Positions 1 to 6,426 are shown, counted from the first letter of the stretch. The stretch: 10,100 bases of DNA from an uncultured Flavobacteriales bacterium (GCA_946478775.1 CAMLDR010000151.1:1-10100), one strand, 5' to 3'. Numbers and translations are program-made. Notes: generated by a model not told the origin, from the sequence alone.

Positions 1-396
1 GGCACCGATCCGAACAATCCGGATACAGACGGAGACGGAATCAATGATGGGGACGAGATCGCAAATGCAACAAATCCGCTGGATTCATGTGATCCGGATC
101 CTGTAGGAGAAAAGTGTTTCCTTGGATTCCATATGCCAACAGCATTCTCTCCGAATGGAGATGGATTGAATGACTATTTAGGTCCTAGAGTTGGAATTGA
201 TGTTTTGGCGTTCACCTGGTATGTTTATGACCGTTGGGGGAACAGAATGATCATGAGTTCTGATCCGGATTTCAAATGGGATGGAATCTTTAATGGCGTA
301 AGAATTAATACCGGAGTATATGCTTATCAGGCTGAAGTGACTTACACAGATGGCAGAAAAGAAACATATACCGGAAATGTTACTGTAACAAGATAA
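1..396 (+). CDS. C-terminal end of a secreted T9SS type B cargo protein (TSP type 3 repeats plus gliding-motility C-terminal domain), 5'-truncated by the window
   Basis: The frame is open from base 1 to the TAA at 394-396, so 131 residues of a longer protein are visible. An ATG at 133 lies inside the conserved sorting domain and is not the start. Visible residues 1-35 are rich in Asp/Asn/Gly (DPNNPDTDGDGINDGDE), the calcium-binding pattern of thrombospondin type 3 repeats. Residues 45-131 match the type B sorting domain (CHU_C/gliding motility-associated C-terminal): PTAFSPNGDGLND, YDRWGN, FKWDG, GVYAY and a final GNVTVTR. By family knowledge, such proteins cross the outer membrane through the type IX system and become surface adhesins or filaments; SprB is the model. 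The PorP/SprF gene 3 bases downstream supports this. The specific ligand or enzymatic role lies in the missing N-terminal part and cannot be told. Confidence 0.93.
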   Translation, partial: GTDPNNPDTDGDGINDGDEIANATNPLDSCDPDPVGEKCFLGFHMPTAFSPNGDGLNDYLGPRVGIDVLAFTWYVYDRWGNRMIMSSDPDFKWDGIFNGVRINTGVYAYQAEVTYTDGRKETYTGNVTVTR

Positions 397-399
397 ATC

Positions 400-1443
400 A
401 TGAGAGGAGGGGTTTTAACGGTACTTGCATTTTTGACTGCTTTGTCAGCAAGTTCTCAGGATTTTCATGTGACTCAAATTCTTCAGTCTCCGAATTTGCT
501 CAATCCCGGAGCAGTAGGAGTATATGATGGATGGGAAAGAATTGCGATTCAACATAGAAATCAGTGGCTGGGCGGCGGCACAACGTACATGACGACAGGC
601 TTGGCGGCAGACGCCAATTTTTTCAAAAGCGACAGAAAACCGAAGGCACACCTGGGTGTGGGCGTACAGTTTTACAACGATATTGCGGGAAGTTCAGGTT
701 ATGGACTTCAAACCGGTTCGGTTGCTGTTTCCGGGATTCTTCCGGTAGGAAGTGGAAGCCAGCTCTCCCTTGGAATTCAGGGAGGGGTTGGAAACCGATC
801 CGGAAATATGTCGCGATTGATCTACGATTCCCAATGGAATGGAACGGATGGATATGATCCTACACTTGTTAGCGGTGAAACAGGAAGTTTAAGTTCTTTC
901 ATCTATCTGGATGCCTCAGCAGGACTTTTCTATCAATTCGACGGTGGTCAAAGTTCATTTGCGCGAAACAACGACATGAAATTCCAGGTTGGTTTTGCCG
1001 GATATCACTTAAATGCTCCCGCTATACGTTTCCGTTCAGGATCCGGGGAGCAGCTTGCTAGAAAATATGTAGGGATGGTGAAGTATTCGATGGATATTCC
1101 GGGCTCAAAGATGGCATTTGATGCTCAGTTCGCACAATTTGTTCAGGGCGGGCATTACGAGTCGATCCTGGGATTAATCTTAAGAAGACGTTTTCAGGAC
1201 GGAGGTAAAATTACCGGTCTGAATCAGGATGCATTCATTGGGTTGGGTATTTATACGCGTTTAAGAGATGCTATTTCACCAACTATGCAAATTGATTGGA
1301 GAGGATTCCATTTTGGAGTTTCTTACGACCTGACCTTATCTGCTTTGAAATATGGCTACAAAGGAGGAAGTTTGGAATTTTCGATCAGCTACACGAATTT
1401 GAATAATGCGCTATTTAAAACCCGGAGAAAAGGGTTCAGATGA
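400..1443 (+). CDS. PorP/SprF family type IX secretion system outer-membrane protein
   Basis: A 347-residue protein beginning with a short hydrophobic signal peptide (MRGGVLTVLAFLTALSASSQ). It continues with the family's N-terminal pattern: HVTQILQSPNLLNPGAVG, then IAIQHRNQWLGG. The rest alternates short glycine-rich strands (HLGVGVQFYND, LSLGIQGGVG, HFGVSYDLTLSALKY), as expected of an outer-membrane beta-barrel. It ends in a long basic tail, KTRRKGFR. The family includes PorP of Porphyromonas and SprF of Flavobacterium; SprF-like proteins are dedicated partners needed to export or anchor the type B cargo encoded just upstream. The 3-base gap to the upstream stop implies one transcript and probably translational coupling, since no Shine-Dalgarno site precedes the ATG. 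A purine run (AGAGGAGGGG) lies just inside the gene, but no suitable start follows it, so the ATG at 400 is kept. The family is secure; exact partner specificity is inference. Confidence 0.92.
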   Translation: MRGGVLTVLAFLTALSASSQDFHVTQILQSPNLLNPGAVGVYDGWERIAIQHRNQWLGGGTTYMTTGLAADANFFKSDRKPKAHLGVGVQFYNDIAGSSGYGLQTGSVAVSGILPVGSGSQLSLGIQGGVGNRSGNMSRLIYDSQWNGTDGYDPTLVSGETGSLSSFIYLDASAGLFYQFDGGQSSFARNNDMKFQVGFAGYHLNAPAIRFRSGSGEQLARKYVGMVKYSMDIPGSKMAFDAQFAQFVQGGHYESILGLILRRRFQDGGKITGLNQDAFIGLGIYTRLRDAISPTMQIDWRGFHFGVSYDLTLSALKYGYKGGSLEFSISYTNLNNALFKTRRKGFR

Positions 1444-1602
1444 TCAATCATCGTCCTGTTTTCAATCCTTTTTACGGATTCGGGGATAATAGTACACTTA
1501 TCCACCGTATACCCGGGTAAATAATTTGTTTTGTTCATTTCCTCCGGGAACTGTTGGTAATTAATTATCAATAAACTACAACGGTTTTCCATTTAAAATC
1601 GG
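1444..1602. other. Intergenic spacer between the secretion pair and purH
   Basis: No convincing gene on either strand. It contains a weak 6-bp hairpin (GGATAA at 1484-1489 pairing with TTATCC at 1498-1503) and a short palindrome, TACCCGGGTA (1510-1519). Neither is followed by a T tract, so no intrinsic terminator for the upstream operon can be called. The last part is AT-rich and leads into the purH promoter. Confidence 0.6.
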
Positions 1603-1610
1603 TACTTTTG
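1603..1610 (+). promoter_or_regulatory. Bacteroidota-type -7 promoter element for purH
   Basis: TACTTTTG is a perfect match to TAnnTTTG, the -7 consensus of the Bacteroidota primary sigma factor. No TTG-type -33 element is visible 17-23 bases upstream. Transcription would begin about 1614-1617, giving a leader of roughly 45-50 bases. This placement excludes the in-frame TTG at 1608 as a purH start, because that codon lies inside the promoter. Confidence 0.68.
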
Positions 1611-1613
1611 CGC

Positions 1614-1645
1614 CCTCGAATTAGTCCGTCGCCGCGGACGAGAGG
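1614..1645 (+). promoter_or_regulatory. GC-rich stem-loop at the extreme 5' end of the purH leader
   Basis: GTCCG (1624-1628) pairs with CGGAC (1635-1639) around a six-base loop, TCGCCG. An outer CCTC (1614-1617) can pair with GAGG (1642-1645) across an uneven internal loop. It would sit at the first bases of the predicted purH mRNA and stands out as GC-rich in an AT-rich spacer. A 5'-end stabilising hairpin or a translational control element is plausible. No known riboswitch is recognised, and the length is too short for a purine or PRPP aptamer. Confidence 0.45.
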
Positions 1646-1661
1646 AACAAAGTTGACACAT

Positions 1662-3194
1662 ATGGAAAACACGAAAAAAATAACAGGAGCTTTAATTTCA
1701 GTTTATTACAAAGATGGTTTAGAACCCATTGTACGTAAATTACATGAAGAAAACGTAAGCATTTATTCTACCGGTGGAACTCAAACATTTATCGAAGGAT
1801 TGGGAATTCCGGTAATACCTGTGGAATCCATGACTTCTTATCCTGAGATTTTTGGAGGACGTGTAAAAACCCTGCATCCTGCCATTTTTGGAGGAATTCT
1901 TCACAGAAGGAACCTTCAAGCGGATTTAGACCAGGCAAAGCAGTTTAACATTCCTACTATTGATTTGGTAATTGTTGATTTGTACCCTTTCGAAGAAACA
2001 GTTGCTTCAGATGCTGATCACCAATCCATTATTGAGAAAATTGATATCGGTGGAATTTCATTGATTCGTGCGGCCGCGAAAAATTACAACGACGTGGTGA
2101 TTATCCCTTCTGTAAATCAATATGCAGAGTTTCTGGATATTCTGAATGCGCAGGGAGCCTCATCCACTTTGGATCAAAGAAAACACTTTGCTAAAAAAGC
2201 GTTCATGGTATCTTCTCACTACGATACGCACATCTTTAATTATTTTAATGAAGGAGAAGAAACTCCTGTTTTCAAACAGAGTATTTTAGAAAGTCAGTCA
2301 CTGCGCTATGGTGAAAATCCACATCAAAAAGGATGGTTCCATGGAGATTTCGCAGCCATGTTTGATCAATTGCACGGAAAAGAACTTTCATACAACAATT
2401 TGCTGGATGTAGATGCAGCGGTTCAGTTAATGGCTGAATTTGAAAACAACGACCCTACTTTTGCGATCCTGAAACATAACAACGCTTGTGGATTGGCTAC
2501 ACGCCCAACATTAGCGCAGGCTTATGCAGATGCACTTGCCGGAGATCCGACTTCAGCTTTCGGAGGAATTTTAATTGCAAACCGTAAAATTGATGGGGCA
2601 ACTGCGAATCTGATCACTGATTTGTTCTGTGAAGTGGTTATTGCTCCGGGTTTTGAACCGGATGCAGAAGAAGTCCTTAAAACTAAAAAGAACCGGATTC
2701 TATTGGTCCAAAAGAAAGTAGAGCTGCCGAAGCGTCAGTTCAGAACCTTGTTAAACGGAGTTTTGGAGCAGGATAAAGACATGCTTTCCGAATCAGCAGT
2801 GAACTTTGAATCCAAAACGAATTCAGTTCCTACTGCTCAGGAAGTAGAGGATCTGATCTTCGCGAATAAATTGGTAAAACATACCAAATCAAACACCATC
2901 GTTTTAGCGAAAAACGGTCAGTTGCTTGCCAGTGGAACAGGCCAGACATCGCGGGTTGATGCCTTGCGTCATGCTATCGAAAAAGCAAAATCTTTCGGAT
3001 TCGATTTAAAAGGATCGGTAATGGCTTCTGATGCCTTCTTCCCTTTCCCGGATTGTGTTGAAATAGCGCATCTTGCCGGAATTACCGCAGTGGTTCAGCC
3101 GGGTGGTTCAATCAAAGATGAATTATCTATTGATTATTGCAACGCAAATGGAGTTGCGATGGTATTTACCGGAAACAGACATTTCAAGCATTAA
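1662..3194 (+). CDS. purH: Bifunctional AICAR formyltransferase / IMP cyclohydrolase
   Basis: Carries out the last two steps of de novo IMP synthesis: AICAR to FAICAR with 10-formyl-tetrahydrofolate, then ring closure to IMP. Cytoplasmic, 510 residues, normal length. The N-terminal cyclohydrolase (MGS-like) domain shows TGALISVYYKDGL, STGGT, ESMTSYPEIFGGRVKTLHP and KIDIGGISLIRAAAKN, about residues 5-145. The transformylase domain shows LRYGENPHQ, LSYNNLLDVDAA, catalytic Lys271-His272 in ILKHNNACG, GDPTSAFGGI, and the closing PGGSIKDELS and FTGNRHFKH. The ATG at 1662 is chosen because the family starts here (MENTKKITGALISV). The in-frame extension back to a TTG at 1608 overlaps the promoter and encodes an unrelated Arg/Pro-rich stretch. 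The gene is a single transcription unit with its own promoter and terminator. The following gene is not the other purine gene seen here (purN, 4.7 kb away on the other strand). Confidence 0.98.
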   Translation: MENTKKITGALISVYYKDGLEPIVRKLHEENVSIYSTGGTQTFIEGLGIPVIPVESMTSYPEIFGGRVKTLHPAIFGGILHRRNLQADLDQAKQFNIPTIDLVIVDLYPFEETVASDADHQSIIEKIDIGGISLIRAAAKNYNDVVIIPSVNQYAEFLDILNAQGASSTLDQRKHFAKKAFMVSSHYDTHIFNYFNEGEETPVFKQSILESQSLRYGENPHQKGWFHGDFAAMFDQLHGKELSYNNLLDVDAAVQLMAEFENNDPTFAILKHNNACGLATRPTLAQAYADALAGDPTSAFGGILIANRKIDGATANLITDLFCEVVIAPGFEPDAEEVLKTKKNRILLVQKKVELPKRQFRTLLNGVLEQDKDMLSESAVNFESKTNSVPTAQEVEDLIFANKLVKHTKSNTIVLAKNGQLLASGTGQTSRVDALRHAIEKAKSFGFDLKGSVMASDAFFPFPDCVEIAHLAGITAVVQPGGSIKDELSIDYCNANGVAMVFTGNRHFKH

Positions 3195-3211
3195 GATTTA
3201 ATATATCAGGG

Positions 3212-3243
3212 AGCTCCGGAATTTATCATCCGGGGCTTTTTTT
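3212..3243 (+). terminator. Intrinsic terminator of purH
   Basis: AGCTCCGGA (3212-3220) pairs with TCCGGGGCT (3229-3237) through nine base pairs, including one G-U, around an eight-base loop. A run of seven T (3237-3243) follows. It lies 17 bases after the purH stop. Confidence 0.92.
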
Positions 3244-3421
3244 GTGTATAAAAAATCGTGTGGAATATAAATTTCACAAGTGCTTAAAAAAAGAAGGTTT
3301 TCTTGGTAAAATCAACGAGTGCAAATGGTTTGAATTTTAGTTGAGAACAGTATTTCAAGCGTTGGAACCTGCTAAATATTTCTTTTCACTTGAATTTTAA
3401 TCTGGCTTGAAAACCAACCTT

Positions 3422-3429
3422 TACTTTTG
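3422..3429 (+). promoter_or_regulatory. -7 promoter element for the secreted type A cargo gene
   Basis: TACTTTTG matches TAnnTTTG and lies 40 bases before the ATG at 3470, giving a leader of about 35 bases. Candidate TTG triplets upstream (3390-3392 and 3407-3409) are at the wrong spacing for a -33 element. The rest of the 3244-3421 spacer is AT-rich, with no gene that I can support. Confidence 0.6.
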
Positions 3430-3469
3430 AGCGTCTATATTACAACAACGACACTTAATAACTCTTGCG

Positions 3470-4687
3470 ATGAAATTTATCCTGCTAATGCTATTAGCTC
3501 TATCAACTAATTTTTTATTTTCCCAGTTTCAATATAAAATTACTTTAACTGCAACGGAAGCTGAAAGTAAATCGTATTTAAAAGAATTTGGAAAACATAT
3601 CCCGAACACGTATAACCGGTTTTTGAGCGACAATCAAATCTTATTTAGTACACCAATAAATTATTCCACACAATCGATTGATTCGATTCTGCATTTAATC
3701 GGGATTTCTTCCGCAACCGTGGTTAAAACAAAAGGTCCTATCCGGATTATAGAAAAAGTAGGTGGAACAAATTGTGAAACTGCAGAACAGATTTGCTCAG
3801 GAACATCACTGCCCGGGAACAGTTCGGGTTTTGGAATGCAGGAGTTGAATAATTCGAACAATGGGTGCCTGGATACTGAAAATCAATCTTCCTGGTACTA
3901 TATCAATATTCAGTTAGGTGGCTCGCTTTCTTTCCGGATTAATCCGGCCTCGGCTTCAGACTATGATTTTGCTCTTTGGGGCCCTTTCACGGCTGCAAAT
4001 GCAGGTGCTAATTGTCCACCCGTAAATGATCCAATACGTTGTTCTTTCGCATCCGGAACCGGAAACACGGGAATTCGAGTCGGCGAACCGGATAACAGCG
4101 AAGGTGTGGGTGGTAACCGATGGGTAGATGCTCTCAATGTAAGTGCTAATGAGATCTACATTTTGCTAATCGACAATTACAGCAGTTCCGGAATCGGTTA
4201 CACTTTCGATTTTAATTGGGGGGGAAATACTACCACAGCGTTGATTGGTTGCACACCGATCGTGTTACCTGTGGAATTGTCAGATTTCAAAGGAACCTAT
4301 TCGGCGGGAGTGAATGAATTGAAATGGTCAACTGAAACGGAAAAGGATAACGACTATTTTCAAATCGAATCGACTACAGATCCTGCCGCTGATGTATGGG
4401 AGAAAGTGGAATGGATAGATGGTGCAGGAACCAGTGAATCACACCGCGACTATTCGTTGAATGTATATAATTATGCACGGAATACAATCAACTATTACCG
4501 TTTGAAACAGGTAGACATGAACGGGCAGGTTCGCACTTACCCATCCCTGGTTTCAATTGACAACCGAATGAAGGAGCAGAAACTGGTAAAAATCGTAAAT
4601 CTCCTGGGACAGGAAGTTTCAGAATCCGAAAAAGGATTGGTTATTTATGTTTACGATGACGGAACTATTGAGAAACGTGTAAACTAA
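3470..4687 (+). CDS. Secreted beta-sandwich protein with a short T9SS type A sorting domain
   Basis: A 405-residue exported protein of unknown precise function. A clear signal peptide (MKFILLMLLALSTNFLFSQ) is followed by a 70-residue segment (about 20-90) with an apparent beta-alpha-beta-beta-alpha-beta order, which I read as ferredoxin-like by eye only. Residues 100-252 carry a module often seen in Bacteroidota surface proteins: NCETAEQICSGT, SSWYYINIQLGGSLSFRI, DYDFALWGPF, IRCSFASGTGNTG, and YILLIDNYSSSGIGYTFDFNWGG. Residues 266-363 form the common stalk domain (LPVELSDFKG, LKWSTETEKDNDYFQIE, NYYRLKQVDMNGQ). The last 33 residues (VKIVNLLGQEV through VYDDGTIEKRVN) resemble the end of the type A sorting domain, which directs export through the type IX system and surface attachment; the usual 'YPNP' first half is missing. 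Flanked by its own promoter and terminator, so probably monocistronic. No catalytic motif is seen; adhesion or matrix binding is a guess. Confidence 0.85.
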   Translation: MKFILLMLLALSTNFLFSQFQYKITLTATEAESKSYLKEFGKHIPNTYNRFLSDNQILFSTPINYSTQSIDSILHLIGISSATVVKTKGPIRIIEKVGGTNCETAEQICSGTSLPGNSSGFGMQELNNSNNGCLDTENQSSWYYINIQLGGSLSFRINPASASDYDFALWGPFTAANAGANCPPVNDPIRCSFASGTGNTGIRVGEPDNSEGVGGNRWVDALNVSANEIYILLIDNYSSSGIGYTFDFNWGGNTTTALIGCTPIVLPVELSDFKGTYSAGVNELKWSTETEKDNDYFQIESTTDPAADVWEKVEWIDGAGTSESHRDYSLNVYNYARNTINYYRLKQVDMNGQVRTYPSLVSIDNRMKEQKLVKIVNLLGQEVSESEKGLVIYVYDDGTIEKRVN

Positions 4688-4705
4688 ACGAAATTAAAAT
4701 AGTGG

Positions 4706-4740
4706 AAGCATCAGTTGGATTATGAACTGGTGCTTTTTTT
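4706..4740 (+). terminator. Intrinsic terminator after the type A cargo gene
   Basis: AAGCATCAGTT (4706-4716) pairs with AACTGGTGCTT (4725-4735) through eleven pairs with one G-U, around an eight-base loop. A T run extends to 4740. It lies 18 bases after the stop. Confidence 0.92.
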
Positions 4741-4782
4741 ATTCCCGAAACGTACTATAATCGCCAATTCCCGAAAATTCCC
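4741..4782. repeat. Short direct repeats in the mreB upstream region
   Basis: ATTCCCGAAA occurs at 4741-4750 and again at 4767-4776, 26 bases apart. A third partial copy, ATTCCC, is at 4777-4782. They sit between the upstream terminator and the mreB promoter. They could be a binding site for a regulator or a small duplication remnant; nothing distinguishes these. Confidence 0.4.
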
Positions 4783-4831
4783 AACTCAATTGACTGAATT
4801 TCAAATTTCTTTCTGCAAAATAGACCGGGGT

Positions 4832-4865
4832 TTTGATTTTTTTTCGATTATTTAGTCTAATTTTG
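4832..4865 (+). promoter_or_regulatory. mreB promoter with both -33 and -7 elements
   Basis: TTTG at 4832-4835 and TAATTTTG at 4858-4865 are separated by 22 bases, within the range described for Bacteroidota promoters (TTG, 17-23 bases, TAnnTTTG). This is the only promoter in the window where both elements are visible. Transcription would begin near 4870, giving a leader of about 55 bases. Confidence 0.72.
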
Positions 4866-4890
4866 TAACACTTTCCAAGAATTAACGAAT

Positions 4891-4915
4891 AAGGAGGGGA
4901 AAACGCAAAAAGGAG
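4891..4915 (+). promoter_or_regulatory. Tandem Shine-Dalgarno-like sites before mreB
   Basis: AGGAG at 4911-4915 lies eight bases before the ATG at 4924, an ideal spacing that fixes the start. A second, stronger-looking AAGGAGGGG (4891-4899) lies about 24 bases upstream with no start codon after it. Strong sites of this kind are unusual in Bacteroidota, where most genes, including most others here, lack them. Confidence 0.6.
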
Positions 4916-4923
4916 CGCGCTAG

Positions 4924-5949
4924 ATGGGATTGTTTAATTTTCTGACACAAGAAATTGCTATTGACTTAGGTACTGCAAACACACTGATCATTATGAATGA
5001 CAAAGTGGTAGTGGATGAGCCTTCAATTGTAGCAAAAGATATTCAAACGGGTAAAGTTGTTGCCATCGGGAAGAAGGCACAGCAGATGCACGGAAAAACT
5101 CACAAATTAATTGAAACAGTTAGGCCGTTGAAAGATGGTGTAATTGCAGACTTTCAAAGTGCTGAACAAATGATTCGTGGATTTATCAAAATGATTAATC
5201 CAGGGAAACGATTATTTAATCCGACGCTTCGTATGGTTATTTGTATTCCTTCCGGAATTACAGAAGTAGAGAAACGTGCGGTACGTGACTCAGCTGAACA
5301 TGCCGGAGCGAAAGAGGTTTATTTGATCCATGAGCCTATGGCTGCTGCAATCGGTATCGGTATCGATGTGGAAGAGCCGATGGGAAACATGATCATTGAT
5401 ATAGGTGGTGGTACTTCCGAAATTGCAGTCATTGCATTGGGAGGAATCGTTTGTGATAAGTCTATTCGCATTGCGGGTGATGATTTCACTTCTGATATCG
5501 AGGAATACATGCGCCGTCAGCACAATATCCTGGTAGGTGAGCGCACAGCAGAGCAAATCAAGATCGAAGTTGGAGCAGCATTGCCCGAATTGGAAAACCC
5601 CCCGGCTGATTACGCCGTTCGCGGTCGCGATTTAATGACTGGGATTCCGAAAGAAATCATCATTACCTATTCTGAGGTGGCACATGCTTTGGATAAAACG
5701 ATCTCTAAGATTGAAGAAGCGATTTTAAGTGCCCTTGAGCAGACTCCACCGGAACTTTCGGCGGATATCTACAAAACAGGAATTTATCTCGCAGGAGGGG
5801 GTTCTATGCTCCGAGGTTTGGATCGTCGTATCAATGAGAAAACAAAATTACCGGTTCACATTGCTGAAGATCCGTTGAGAGCGGTAGCACGTGGAACAAG
5901 TATCGCGTTGAAGAACCTGGACCGATTCCAGTTCCTGATCAAGGATTAA
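4924..5949 (+). CDS. mreB: Rod shape-determining actin homologue MreB
   Basis: A 341-residue cytoplasmic actin-like ATPase that polymerises on the inner membrane and guides lateral peptidoglycan synthesis by the elongasome. The actin-fold nucleotide motifs are present: phosphate 1 IAIDLGTANTLI (residues 12-23), phosphate 2 IDIGGGTSEIAVI (about 158-170) and the adenosine motif LAGGGSMLRGLDRRI (about 289-303). The family's VVVDEPSIVA, PSGITEVEKRAV and HEPMAAAIG are also present. Length is normal and no lesion is seen. The start is supported by AGGAG eight bases upstream. In many Bacteroidota mreB lies directly after purH and heads an mreB-mreC-mreD-mrdA-rodA cluster. Here purH and mreB are split by a secreted-protein gene, and a palindrome plus unrelated signalling genes follow instead of mreC. 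Confidence 0.98.
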   Translation: MGLFNFLTQEIAIDLGTANTLIIMNDKVVVDEPSIVAKDIQTGKVVAIGKKAQQMHGKTHKLIETVRPLKDGVIADFQSAEQMIRGFIKMINPGKRLFNPTLRMVICIPSGITEVEKRAVRDSAEHAGAKEVYLIHEPMAAAIGIGIDVEEPMGNMIIDIGGGTSEIAVIALGGIVCDKSIRIAGDDFTSDIEEYMRRQHNILVGERTAEQIKIEVGAALPELENPPADYAVRGRDLMTGIPKEIIITYSEVAHALDKTISKIEEAILSALEQTPPELSADIYKTGIYLAGGGSMLRGLDRRINEKTKLPVHIAEDPLRAVARGTSIALKNLDRFQFLIKD

Positions 5950-5971
5950 GAAATTTTACAAAGGAAATATC

Positions 5972-6001
5972 AGTAGGGACGCGATGTATCGCGTCCCTAC
6001 T
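5972..6001. repeat. Perfect 30-base palindrome (REP/MITE-like element), probably also the mreB terminator
   Basis: AGTAGGGACGCGAT (5972-5985) and ATCGCGTCCCTACT (5988-6001) are exact reverse complements separated only by GT. The hairpin starts 22 bases after the mreB stop and is followed by TTTGTTTATATTTG, so it could end mreB transcription. Its GC-rich arms contrast with the AT-rich flanks. From memory, palindromes of almost this sequence are scattered through intergenic DNA of several unrelated bacteria; this was not checked here. No terminal repeats, target duplication or transposase are visible. Confidence 0.85.
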
Positions 6002-6006
6002 TTGTT

Positions 6007-6014
6007 TATATTTG
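6007..6014 (+). promoter_or_regulatory. -7 promoter element for the STAS-like/kinase operon
   Basis: TATATTTG matches TAnnTTTG. It begins six bases after the palindrome, so any -33 contact would fall inside the palindrome, where no TTG is present. Transcription would begin near 6019, leaving only about 12 bases before the ATG at 6031. The in-frame TTG at 6016 is too close to be a start. Confidence 0.5.
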
Positions 6015-6030
6015 TTTGAAAGCAACTTGC

Positions 6031-6426
6031 ATGGAAATCCCTGGTACTGCGCATAACCTCACGTGTTATTTCACCTGGATGGGTGAAGATGGAATTGCCC
6101 GGACAAAAGTGAAGAAAGGCTCGGAAGTGAAATTGGAACATGCGAAGGAGAATTCGGTGGTGGTCAATAGTTTTTACAGGAACGCGAAATTTCCCTTATT
6201 GATAGACGCACGCGGAATTAAATCCATGGAACGGGAAGCAAGAACTTTCTTCACTGCCAACGGAAGAAAAACAAATACACTCGCATTCGCCATCATTATC
6301 GATTCTTCGGTAAGTAAAGTGGTCGGGAATTTTTTCCTGGGAATCAGCCACCCGGCAGTACCCACGAAATTGTTCTTGCAGGAAGATGCTGCACTCGAAT
6401 GGTTAACTAAATTCAAAGTAAAATGA
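6031..6426 (+). CDS. Small STAS/SpoIIAA-like protein (resembles the DUF7793 group), partner of the adjacent kinase
   Basis: A 131-residue soluble protein without signal peptide or membrane segment. The central part, [22 protein letters not shown] (about residues 54-75), has the strand-turn-helix pattern of STAS/SpoIIAA anti-anti-sigma domains. It is followed by a second strand (LAFAIII, 84-90), then [21 protein letters not shown] and a final helix, [12 protein letters not shown] recall this layout from Bacteroidota proteins named DUF7793; the assignment is by eye. STAS proteins act as switchable binding partners, often controlled by Ser/Thr phosphorylation; Ser65 is a candidate, but that is inference. 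The ATG at 6031 is chosen over a TTG at 6016 because the latter abuts the promoter element. There is no Shine-Dalgarno site. The stop overlaps the kinase start (ATGA), so the two are translationally coupled and very likely act together. Confidence 0.72.
   Translation: MEIPGTAHNLTCYFTWMGEDGIARTKVKKGSEVKLEHAKENSVVVNSFYRNAKFPLLIDARGIKSMEREARTFFTANGRKTNTLAFAIIIDSSVSKVVGNFFLGISHPAVPTKLFLQEDAALEWLTKFKVK

Noticed and set aside
1484..1503. Hairpin GGATAA/TTATCC as a terminator for the secretion pair
   Set aside because: Only six base pairs, an eight-base loop and no T tract on either side.
1389..1592. Minus-strand open frame in the spacer before purH
   Set aside because: Half of it is antisense to the PorP/SprF gene, with no promoter element or family motif; low-complexity AT-rich DNA explains it.
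1608..1661. N-terminal extension of purH from a TTG codon
   Set aside because: The TTG is part of the TAnnTTTG promoter element and the added residues (Arg/Pro/Ser-rich) are the translated leader hairpin, not part of the family.
3137..3340. Plus-strand open frame of 67 codons overlapping the purH end
   Set aside because: It runs in another frame through the conserved purH C-terminus and straight through the intrinsic terminator at 3212-3243; no ribosome site or family resemblance.
3330..3399. Direct repeat TTGAATTTTA at 3330-3339 and 3390-3399, exactly 60 bases apart
   Set aside because: A ten-base AT-rich match in an AT-rich spacer is easily chance; no flanking similarity or symmetry supports a site.
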